Source of the DNA: Gilichinskyi gelida
GTDB lineage: Bacteria > Acidobacteriota > Thermoanaerobaculia > Gp7-AA8
Length of the DNA: 64,000 nucleotides
Direction: 5' to 3'
Assembly (NCBI GenBank): GCA_038040385.1
Contig: JBBPII010000021.1
Location: forward strand, 1-64,000
Shown: piece after piece, positions 21,880 to 29,492 of the stretch
Position numbering within the stretch: position 1 is the first letter of the stretch
Layout: every line of letters starts with the position of its first letter
Program-made: the position numbers and the translations under genes
The notes under the pieces: model-generated
The model's input: only the letters and a program-made list of their open reading frames with translations
The model's database searches: none
What the model was told of the DNA's origin: nothing

Positions 21880-22508
21880 TCCTGAGCGCCGGCCTGTACG
21901 TCGGGTTGACGGGGGGCATCGCCAGCGGGAAGTCGACCATCGCCCGGATGTTCGCCGGCCTGGGCTGCACGGCCATCGACGCCGACGCCATCGTCGCCGA
22001 CCTCTATCGTCCCGGCGCGGCGGGACACCAGGCGCTGGTTCGCACGTACGGCGCGGGCATCCTCGACGCGGACGGCGCGATCGGCCGCCGCAAGCTGGGC
22101 GATCTGGCGTTCTCTAGCTCCGAAGCGGCGCGGCGGCTCAACGCGCTGATTCATCCGCTGGTGCTGGCGGAGGAGCGGCGCATCCTCGCCGCCTTCCCAT
22201 CCGATGACGACCGCATCGTCATCGTCGAGGCCACGCTGCTGATCGAGGCGGGGAGTCTCGATCGCTTCGATCGCATCATCGTCGTCGACGTGCCGCCCGA
22301 GGTGCAGATTGCGCGCGGCGTGGCGCGAGGGATGGCGCGGGAGGAGGTGGTGCGGCGGATCGCCCATCAGCTCGCGCGCCAGGAGCGCCTTCGCCACGCC
22401 GACTACGTCATCGACAACAGCGGCGACGAGGCGGCGGCGCTGGAGGAAGTCCGGCGCGTGCATCAGCGGCTGCGGGAAGACCTGCGCAAAAAAAAGGGGA
22501 CGGGCTGA
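21876..22508 (+). CDS. coaE: dephospho-CoA kinase
   Basis: 210 residues from GTG 21876, which overlaps the folD stop (GTGA). It has the P-loop GLTGGIASGKSTIARMF, AIDADAIVADLY, LIHPLVL and the lid RIAHQLARQERLRHADYVIDN. It carries out the last step of CoA synthesis. The final codons (ACG GGC TGA) come from a GACGGGCT-type palindrome at 22499-22522. Confidence 0.94.
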
Positions 22509-22522
22509 GAGCCCGTCCCACA
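22499..22522. repeat. GACGGGCT-type palindrome, copy 2 (possible terminator)
   Basis: GACGGGCTGAGAGCCCGTC followed by CCACA, with an A-rich run just before it. It supplies the coaE stop codon. It sits between the convergent coaE and a lipoprotein gene, where it could terminate in either direction. Confidence 0.7.
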
Positions 22523-22540
22523 TAAGCCGTCGCGAACTGG

Positions 22541-22807
22541 TTAGTGCGTGCCGGTGGTGCTGGTCGTGCTGCTGGTGGTGGTCATCGACGTCATGGTTGT
22601 GGACGACGTGTCGGTCATCGTAGTGGCGCTGGTCGACATCGTGTCGGTGGACATCGTGGTGGTGGTGCCGGTGTCGGTGGCCATGGTCGTGCCGGTGTCG
22701 GTGGTCACGGCGGTGTCGGTGACGTTGGTGTTCGCTTCGTTCTTACAAGCGGTGCCGAAGGCGGCGATCGCCACGATGGTCAGGAGAACCAGAATGGTCT
22801 TCTTCAT
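22541..22807 (-). CDS. small Thr-rich lipoprotein 1 of a tandem triplet
   Basis: 88 residues. It has a lipoprotein signal (MKKTILVLLT..., lipobox FGTAC with Cys21), then KNEANTN and a low-complexity region made almost only of Thr, Ser, Asp and Met (TDTGTT, STDTMSTS, TSSTTM units). The start is ATG 22807. It is paralogous to the next two minus-strand genes. No known domain is recognised. The repeated TD/TT units probably reflect slippage of GTCGGTGGT-like DNA repeats. An outer-membrane or periplasmic location is inferred from the lipobox. Confidence 0.75.
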   Translation of the reverse strand: MKKTILVLLTIVAIAAFGTACKNEANTNVTDTAVTTDTGTTMATDTGTTTTMSTDTMSTSATTMTDTSSTTMTSMTTTSSTTSTTGTH

Positions 22808-22957
22808 TTCATTTCCTCTTTTTTTTATCGGTGTTCGACTACAAGCGGTGTCTGGGCTTTGCATCGTCTGAGTGCCTGACTCACCTCCTCCGCATATCAA
22901 CAGTTTTGAGCCAAGAGAAGCAACGCGAGTGCCACTCCCGGCCGCTTAATGACGATT

Positions 22958-23218
22958 TCAGTGGGTATCGGTTTTGGTCGTGCCGCTGGTGTCGGTAGTG
23001 GGCGCCGTGCCCGACATGGTGCCCATCGTGTCGGTGGTCGACGACGTCTCGGTCATGGTGGTCGACGACGTCTCGGTCATGGTGGTGCTGGTGGTGGACG
23101 AGGTTTCGCTCATCGTGGTTGCGCTGGTGTCGGTGGTGGTGGTCGCCTCGTTTTTACAGGCGAAGCCGAACAACGCGACCGCGGCGATGGTCAGAAAAAC
23201 CAGGAGTGTCTTCTTCAT
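22958..23218 (-). CDS. small Thr-rich lipoprotein 2 of a tandem triplet
   Basis: 86 residues from ATG 23218, preceded by AGAGGA six nt upstream; two earlier in-frame ATGs (23224, 23233) have poorer spacing. The signal and lipobox are FGFAC (Cys21), followed by KNEATTTTDTS and repeated TMTETSSTT units. It shares the N-terminal ~25 residues closely with lipoprotein 1. The 150-nt gap to the previous gene holds no other feature that I can see. Confidence 0.75.
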   Translation of the reverse strand: MKKTLLVFLTIAAVALFGFACKNEATTTTDTSATTMSETSSTTSTTMTETSSTTMTETSSTTDTMGTMSGTAPTTDTSGTTKTDTH

Positions 23219-23248
23219 TTTCATTCCTCTCATGTTGTCGATTGACTG

Positions 23249-23491
23249 CTAATAGGTTTTCGTCGTGCCGGTCGTCCCGGTCATCGATGTGGTACTCGTC
23301 ATGGTCGTATCGGTGGTCGCGGAGGTGACCGTGGTATCGGTCGTGCTCAAGGTGCCCATCGTGTCGGTCGTCGTCACGCCGGTGTCGACCACCGCGGTGT
23401 CGGTGTTCACGTTTTCTTCCTTCTTGCAGCCGGAAGCGAGGACGGCGACCGCAGCGATCGCGAGAAGCGTCAGAACAAGAGACTTCTTCAT
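23249..23491 (-). CDS. small Thr-rich lipoprotein 3 of a tandem triplet
   Basis: 80 residues from ATG 23491 with a good AGGAG 7 nt upstream. The signal is MKKSLVLTLLAIAAVAVLAS with Cys22, then KKEENVNTDTAVVDTG and a Thr/Ser/Asp-rich tail (STTDTTVTSATTDTTMTS). It is more diverged than copies 1 and 2. Each copy has its own ribosome-binding site. Confidence 0.75.
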   Translation of the reverse strand: MKKSLVLTLLAIAAVAVLASGCKKEENVNTDTAVVDTGVTTTDTMGTLSTTDTTVTSATTDTTMTSTTSMTGTTGTTKTY

Positions 23492-23593
23492 TCGTAAACT
23501 CCTGATGGGCATCGGGAAACCCGGGGCTGAAACTGCGGGAGATGTGAGCGGGGGCCGCTCACGAGGCGCTATAGTTCAGGAACGTACCTCACC

Positions 23594-24376
23594 ATGTCAA
23601 GTATCCGATTCACGGTTCATGCCGCCGAGTCCGCCCCTTCCGCCGAATCTGTCACCTCCTTCGACGGTACCTCAATCGCTTACGACCTTTACGACCACTC
23701 CTCCCGCGCCGCCGTTCTGGTGGTCCCCGGCTTCTGGCGTGACCGGCGCCATCGCTCCATGGTTGCGCTCGCCACGCAACTCAACGCCCTCGGCTACCGC
23801 GCCGCGATCATGGACCCCCGCGGCCACGGCGACAGCGGTGGGACGTACGGCTTCAACCTGCACGAGCATCACGACGCGGCGGCGGTGGCCGAGGACCTCC
23901 TGCGCCGGATGCCGATCGAGTCGATCACGCTCATCGGTTTGTCGTACGGCGGGGCGATCGCCATTTCCACAGCGGCGCGACACGCGCTGCCGATCGCGTC
24001 GCTGATGCTGATCTCGCCGGTCGCCGACTTCAAGATGCTTGCGCCGCGGATCAACCTGCTCACGTTTCACCGCCACATCGCCTTCTCGCAGGCGCTGCGC
24101 AAGCCGCGGTTCGACTGGCGCATGAGGCGCAGCGAGAAGGTTCGCGCGCTCGACGACATCCCCGCCGTGCACGCGCCCGTCTGCCTGATCCACGTGAAGA
24201 ACGACTGGCTGGTCGGCCACGACCACTCCGTCGCGATCTACGAGGCCGCCAACGAGCCCAAGGAGCTGCACGTGATCGACATCGAGGGGAACTACCACGC
24301 CGACCGGATCTTCTCCGTGGCGTCGGCGGAGATCGATCCGATCGTGGCGGAGTTCTTGGGGCGGTTTACGCCGCGG

Positions 24377-24379
<3 letters not shown>
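23594..24379 (+). CDS. alpha/beta hydrolase
   Basis: 261 residues. The nucleophile elbow GLSYGGA is near residue 118, the oxyanion-region segment VLVVPGFWRDRRHRSM is near 40, and DPRGHGDSGGTYGF is near 75. The acid D appears in VKNDWLVGHDHS and the His in EGNYHADRIF near 237. The substrate is unknown; serine esterase/lipase or acyl-thioesterase activities are possible. The TAG stop is the first part of a TAGGGGCGCG repeat that runs into the assembly gap. Confidence 0.85.
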
Positions 24380-24625
<246 letters not shown>

Positions 24626-24629
<4 letters not shown>

Positions 24630-26269
24630 ACGTTTCTGCTCACCACCACCAACGTCACATCATCCGCCACGGTGGCGTCGCCGATGTGCGACAGCACCTC
24701 GCCCTCGATGACGGTGGTGATCGCCATCGCCGAGGTGCCGTGCAACTTGCCGAGCCGGCCGACGAGGCGCTGCGATCCGAGGTCGTCGCCGTCGAGGTTC
24801 TCCGCCTCGGTGACGCCGTCGGTGAAGAGGACCAGCGCGTCGCCCGGCGCGAGCTGCAGAGTGCGATTCAGGTAATCGGCTTGCGTGATTACTCCCAGCA
24901 CGAGATCGGTCTCCTCGAGCTCCTCCACCGAGTCGCCGCGGATCCAGAGCGGCGGCGTGTGACCGGCGTTCGCGTACTCGATCACGCCGGTGTGGGTGTC
25001 GAGCCGCCCGAGGAAAAGGGTGACGAACTTCGACTGCGGGAGGTTTTCCTTCAGCGCGATGTTGAGCTGCGACACCAGCTCCGCCGGCGTCGGATTGCTC
25101 TTGCAGAAGATGCGGAACGACGCCTGGAGCCCCGCCATCATGAGCCCCGCGGTGACGCCCTTGCCGCTGACGTCCGCGATGGCGAAGTAGACCTTCCCAT
25201 CGGGGCGGACGACGAAGTCGTAGTAGTCGCCGCTAACCGTCCGGCAGGGCCGGCTGGCGCCGGCGAAGGTGTAGCCCGGCACGCCCGTCGGCGCGGGAGG
25301 GAGCAGTCCCTGCTGGATGCTCGACGCGGTCTTGAGCTCCTCGTCCATGATCCGTTTCTGGATCGCGTCCTCGCGCAGGCGGGTCGTCTCCAGCTTGATC
25401 GCCGCGAAGCGGGCGATCTGCGCCACCAGGCGGACGTCCTGCTCGGAGATCGTCCGCTGGGTGAAGAGGTAGTCGACGTACAGCACGCCGACGACGGAGC
25501 TGCCGATGGTCAACGGCGCGCAGAGGATCGAGCGGATGCCCTGCATGACGATCGACTTCGCGCGGCTCAGCTTCTCGTCCATGCTGACGTCCATGAACGC
25601 CAGCGCCTTCTTCTCCTTCACCACTTCGTCGAGGACGGTGCGGCTGATGCGGAGCTCTGAATCGTCGCTCTTGTCCTGACGTCGCACTTCGACGTTGACG
25701 AACGACTCGCCGTCGCCGCCGAGGAGACCGATCGCCGCGCGCGAGGCCTGCGTATGCTCGAGCACGCGCTCGGTGATGAAGCCGAAGAGCTGATCCATCG
25801 GCCGGTCTTCGAGCAGCTCGCGCGCGAGCTGGTTGAGGGTCTTGAGCTTGGAGAGGTCGCCGGTGTCGACGCGGATCTCGCTGTCGTGCACCGGGATGGA
25901 AATCGTCGTGCTGGCGGCGGTATCGGCGACGGCGAGGAAGCGGTCGGTGTTGTGCTCGGAGGTCTCGAAGACGATCTCCGTGTCACCCAGGCGGATGCGG
26001 TCGCCGGCGCGCAGGCGCTGGTCGCGCTCGACGCGCGAGCCGTTGAGATACGTGCCGTTCGCGCTGCCGAGGTCTTTGAGGACCCAGTGGCCCTCGGCGG
26101 AGAGAATCTCCGCGTGGCGGCGCGAGAGATAGCGATCCTTGATAGGGATGCTGCAGTCGGACGCGCGGCCGATGGAAATCGTCGATCCCTGCAACTGCTG
26201 CCGAAACGGCGAAAACAGCGGCGAGTAAACCGTGACCTCGGCGCGCGGGGTGGCGGCGGCGGTAACCAT
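24626..26269 (-). CDS. FHA-GAF-SpoIIE protein phosphatase (PP2C-type)
   Basis: 547 residues from ATG 26269. The N-terminal FHA domain (GR 34-35, SRRH 49-52, N71 in GSANGTYLNGS) binds phosphothreonine. A GAF domain follows at about 150-305 (LNQLARELLEDRPMDQLFGF; CAPLTIGSSVVGVLYVDYLF), then a SpoIIE phosphatase domain at about 330-545. Its metal Asp residues are seen in SGDYYDF, IADVSGKGV, FTDGVTEAEN and ADDVTLV. This architecture couples phospho-Ser/Thr recognition and ligand sensing to dephosphorylation, typically of an anti-sigma antagonist or kinase substrate. No partner kinase is in this window. Confidence 0.93.
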
Positions 26270-26314
26270 CGATTTTAGGTACGAATAAGGTTGGGCATTG
26301 TAGCATCGCCGTCC

Positions 26315-26926
26315 GTGTCCGACGCCTACTTTGTCGAGATCGAAGCGCACTTTGCGGCCCGCCGCGGCACGCCGTTCATCCTCTCCGCGAAGGACTGGGC
26401 GCTGATGAAAAAGTGGCACGACGATGGGGTCCCGCTTCCGGTGGTCATCGAGGCCATCGACGCCGTTTTCGAGAAGAACGAGACCAGCGGCCGCCGCAAG
26501 ACGATCTCCAGTCTCAGCTACTGCCGCCACGCCGTGAAGGAGCTGTGGGAGGACCGCAAGATCCTCTATGTCGGCGAGGGCGAGACCTCCCCGGAGCGCG
26601 CGCCTGGCGTGCTTCTCGAGACTCTCGCGCAGCAGCTCGAGACGACCGCGCTCGGCGCGCCGTTCGCCCCCGGCGTCCGCGATCTCGCGCGCGAAAAGAG
26701 CGTGCCGAAGATCGAGGAGCGCCTGCTCGACCTCGAGCGCGAGCTTCTCGACGCCGCCATCGCCGCCGCCCCAGACGAGGTGGAGGCGATCCGCGACGAG
26801 ATCGCGGCGACGCTGGGGGATACCTCGCGCATCGACGAGAAAACGCTGGCGCGGACGCTGGAGGCGAACTTGCGGCGATTGGTGAGGGAGAGGTTTGGGC
26901 TGCCGAGGTTGACGTTGTTTATGTAG
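26315..26926 (+). CDS. conserved-looking hypothetical protein, helical, soluble
   Basis: 203 residues from GTG 26315 (SDAYFVEIEAHFAARRGTPF); a TTG at 26291 is an alternative. I do not recognise a family. It is rich in charged helices, with a segment GRRKTISSLSYCRHAVKELW near 60-80 and a coiled-coil-like C-terminal half (LDLERELLDAAIAAAP, then EAIRDEIAATLG). No signal or membrane segment is seen. It is divergent from the FHA-GAF-SpoIIE gene with a 45-nt shared promoter region. The stop TAG is the edge of the palindrome at 26923. Confidence 0.6.
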   Translation: MSDAYFVEIEAHFAARRGTPFILSAKDWALMKKWHDDGVPLPVVIEAIDAVFEKNETSGRRKTISSLSYCRHAVKELWEDRKILYVGEGETSPERAPGVLLETLAQQLETTALGAPFAPGVRDLAREKSVPKIEERLLDLERELLDAAIAAAPDEVEAIRDEIAATLGDTSRIDEKTLARTLEANLRRLVRERFGLPRLTLFM

Positions 26927-26984
26927 GGGCGCGCAGCAGCGCGCCCGATACCCAGGTGCCGGGCGCGCTGCTGCGCGCCCCTAC
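26923..26984. repeat. GTAGGGGCGCG-type palindrome
   Basis: A nearly perfect 62-nt palindrome: GTAGGGGCGCGCAGCAGCGC in one arm and GCGCTGCTGCGCGCCCCTAC in the other, with a short centre. It separates convergent genes, and both use its terminal TAG as stop codon. It is a likely bidirectional terminator. Confidence 0.85.
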
Positions 26985-28252
26985 TTCAGCGCCCGATCCA
27001 CCTGCTCCATCACCATCGACGCCGTCCTTCCACTCACAGCCTGGTCGGAGCCGGCCAGGGAGGGGTCGGTGATGCCGCAGGCGGCGAGGATGCGCGACGG
27101 ATCGGACTGCGGGATGCCACGGGCGCAGCCGGCGCCGCGGAGGGCGAGGAGGCGGGCGGTGATGCGCGTCAGTCCGCCGGCGTTGACGGCGGACGCGGGG
27201 TTGACACGGCGGGTGACGGGATCGACATGGTAGACGCCGAGGGCGATGGCGCGGATCAGCTCTTCCCGGCCGGGGGTCTCGCTGACGTCGATGGCGATGG
27301 GCGGAGCTGGAAGATTCTGCGCGAAGCGCACGGACGCCACCTGCCAGTACATCAGCACGGCGAGGTCGGCGCGGGTGATCGACTCGTCCTCGATGGCCCG
27401 CTTGAATTGCAGCGGCATGTTCGCCTCGGCGAATTGCGTCTTGAGCTCGTCGAGCCGCCGGGCCATCCGCGGGTCGCTGCCGCGACGGACCATCCGCTCG
27501 TAGCGGGCGATCGCTTCCTCGTATCGGCCGCGGCTCACGTCGACTTCCGCCAGCACCTGCTGTACGTCGGCGCGATCGGCGTCCGCGGTGCCCAGCACCG
27601 GCTCGATCTCCTTCCGGGCGTCTTCGAACCGCCGCAGCGCGACGAGCTTCTGCGCCAGGAGGATGCGCGCCGCGCCGGCGGCGGGATTGACCTGCAGGGC
27701 CTCGCGGAGGGTGGCGATCGCCGCTTCGTCCGGCGCCGCGAGCGCCGCGCGATGGAGGTCGTCGAAGAGCCGCGTCTGCAGATCGCCCAGACGCTCGGCG
27801 GCGGTGGACGGGGCGTCGGGACGCGTGGCGATGGCGCGATAGAGCTCGTATGCGTCGCGTGTCCGCTTCTCCGCGACCGCCACCTCAGCCGCGTAGACCT
27901 CCGCCGCGAGGTACTGCGGCCGCTCCGCGCGCACGCGATCGACGATGGCCCGCGCCGCGTCCGCCCTTCCCTCCCGCAGCTCGATGGCCGCCTCCGCCAG
28001 CGCGGCGGGGGCGTAGGCGGGATCCTTGGCGCGGATGTCGGCGAGGCGCCGTCGCGCGTCAGCGAAATCGCCGGCGATGACGGCGCGCCAGGCGTCGCCG
28101 AATCGCTTGTCGATCGACGCATTGGCGGACCCGAATCCAGCCCGCGGATCGATCAGGTAGCGGTCCTCGGCGCCCGGAGCAACCGTAGGGGCGGGGGTGG
28201 TGGGCGCGCACGCCGCCACGGCGATCGCCAGAAGGATGAACGTCCGTTTCAA
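26981..28252 (-). CDS. TPR-type lipoprotein
   Basis: 423 residues from a TTG start at 28252 that overlaps the miaA stop (TTGA). The signal peptide is MKRTFILLAIAVAAC with lipobox AVAAC and Cys15. TPR-like helix pairs follow (AVIAGDFADARRRLADIRAK; AALAEAAIELREGRADAARA; AAGAARILLAQKLVALRRFE; VDVSRGRYEEAIARYERMV). The C-terminal ~100 residues form a separate unknown region (RADLAVLMYWQVASVRF). S-layer-homology-like or periplasmic scaffold roles are possible. It is the last gene of the comEC-miaA run. Confidence 0.72.
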   Translation of the reverse strand: MKRTFILLAIAVAACAPTTPAPTVAPGAEDRYLIDPRAGFGSANASIDKRFGDAWRAVIAGDFADARRRLADIRAKDPAYAPAALAEAAIELREGRADAARAIVDRVRAERPQYLAAEVYAAEVAVAEKRTRDAYELYRAIATRPDAPSTAAERLGDLQTRLFDDLHRAALAAPDEAAIATLREALQVNPAAGAARILLAQKLVALRRFEDARKEIEPVLGTADADRADVQQVLAEVDVSRGRYEEAIARYERMVRRGSDPRMARRLDELKTQFAEANMPLQFKRAIEDESITRADLAVLMYWQVASVRFAQNLPAPPIAIDVSETPGREELIRAIALGVYHVDPVTRRVNPASAVNAGGLTRITARLLALRGAGCARGIPQSDPSRILAACGITDPSLAGSDQAVSGRTASMVMEQVDRALK

Positions 28253-29145
28253 ATCAGCTCCATTGCCGCCGTGAATGACTCCTCGTTTCCCGCATCGAGC
28301 CAATGCACGTTTCGCTCCGCGCGCAACCACGTCATCTGACGCTTGGCGTACCCGCGCGTGCGACGTTTGGTTTCGGCGATCGCCGCGTCGACGGTCATCG
28401 TTCCGTCGACGACCGCCGCGGCCTCCCGATAGCCGATGGCGCCGAATGGCCGCGCGTCTTTTGAATGCGCGGTGAGCAGCCGGCGCGTCTCGTCGATCAG
28501 GCCGGAGGCGTACATGGCGTCGACGCGCCGGTCGAGCGCTTCCCGAAGCTGCGGCCGCGGCAAAGTGAGCGCGATCTTGATGTTCGGAGTCTCCTCGGCC
28601 CCTCGCTGGAAAGTCGAGATCGCCCTTCCGCTGACCAGCCATACCTCGAGAGCGCGCTCGACGCGGTGCCGGTCCGCGGGGGCGATCGTTCTACCACTTT
28701 GCGGATCGATTTTCGACAGCCATCGATGCAGCCGTTCCTGCCCGCGAGGGCGCCCGGCCACGCCGCGGATGCGCGCGCGGATCGCCTCGTCGCGTCCCGG
28801 CATCTCCGGCAGCCCACCGAGCAGCGCGCGGAGATAAAAGAACGTGCCGCCGGCCAGGATCGGGCGGCGGCCGCGCGCGGCGATGTCGTCGCACGTCGCG
28901 CGCGCCCGGCGGGCGAAATCGGCGGCGTTGAACTCTTCGTCCGCATCGACGATGTCGTAAAGATGATGCGGGACGCGCGCCCGCGCCGTGGCGGACGGTT
29001 TGGCGCTGCCGACGTCGAAGCCGCGGTAGATCTGCACCGAGTCGTAGTTGACGATCTCTCCGCCGATCGACTCGGCCAGGCGCAAGGCAAACTCAGATTT
29101 GCCTACTCCGGTGGGGCCGGCAATGACGATGAGTGGATCGGTCAC
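28249..29145 (-). CDS. miaA: tRNA dimethylallyltransferase
   Basis: 298 residues from GTG 29145, which overlaps the preceding stop (GTGA). It has the P-loop IVIAGPTGVGKSEFAL, the substrate segment YDSVQIYRGFDVGSAKPSA, LAGGTFFYLRALLGG, and the C-terminal RQMTWLRAERNVHWLDA. It adds dimethylallyl to A37 of tRNAs reading UNN codons, using DMAPP; ispDF upstream in the window belong to the pathway that makes this substrate. Confidence 0.95.
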   Translation of the reverse strand: MTDPLIVIAGPTGVGKSEFALRLAESIGGEIVNYDSVQIYRGFDVGSAKPSATARARVPHHLYDIVDADEEFNAADFARRARATCDDIAARGRRPILAGGTFFYLRALLGGLPEMPGRDEAIRARIRGVAGRPRGQERLHRWLSKIDPQSGRTIAPADRHRVERALEVWLVSGRAISTFQRGAEETPNIKIALTLPRPQLREALDRRVDAMYASGLIDETRRLLTAHSKDARPFGAIGYREAAAVVDGTMTVDAAIAETKRRTRGYAKRQMTWLRAERNVHWLDAGNEESFTAAMELI

Positions 29146-29492
29146 CGCGTCCGCGTGATGTGCGTCCGGTCTTCTTCGCGGTGCAGCACGCTGCGCAGGT
29201 GCTCGCGGCAGTAGATTGCGCCCGACGGCACCGGCGTCCGGCAGACCGAGCAGCGATTCTTGGTCACCACTTTGGCGCCCTTCTCCAGCACTCGCATGAC
29301 GATGCCGGCCGCCGCGGCGATCAGGCCGAGCACCAGCACCTTCTGCAGCATCGGCGCGGTGACGTAATCGCCGAGCGGGCCCTCTTCGAACGTCTGCTGC
29401 ATGACGTAGAGGACGATCACGACGAGCACGACCCACAACCCGGCGCGCAGAAGTGTGGCGGACATGCGGAAAACCGACTCTAAGCGCCTCAC
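29142..29492 (-). CDS. small membrane protein with C-terminal zinc-ribbon-like motif
   Basis: 116 residues from GTG 29492 (overlapping the comEC stop as GTGA); ATG 29465 is an alternative start. There are two hydrophobic helices (AGLWVVLVVIVLYVMQQTF; VLVLGLIAAAAGIVM). A cytoplasmic tail follows with CSVCRTPVPSGAIYCREHL, a Cys-x2-Cys ... Cys-x2-His metal site. The function is unknown. Translational coupling on both sides ties it to comEC and miaA. Confidence 0.7.
   Translation of the reverse strand: MRRLESVFRMSATLLRAGLWVVLVVIVLYVMQQTFEEGPLGDYVTAPMLQKVLVLGLIAAAAGIVMRVLEKGAKVVTKNRCSVCRTPVPSGAIYCREHLRSVLHREEDRTHITRTR

Noticed and set aside
22541..23491. Direct GTCGGTGGT-type repeats looking like a CRISPR or minisatellite
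   Set aside because: They are codon-phased within three lipoprotein genes with good starts and lipoboxes, and the units have no constant spacer length.
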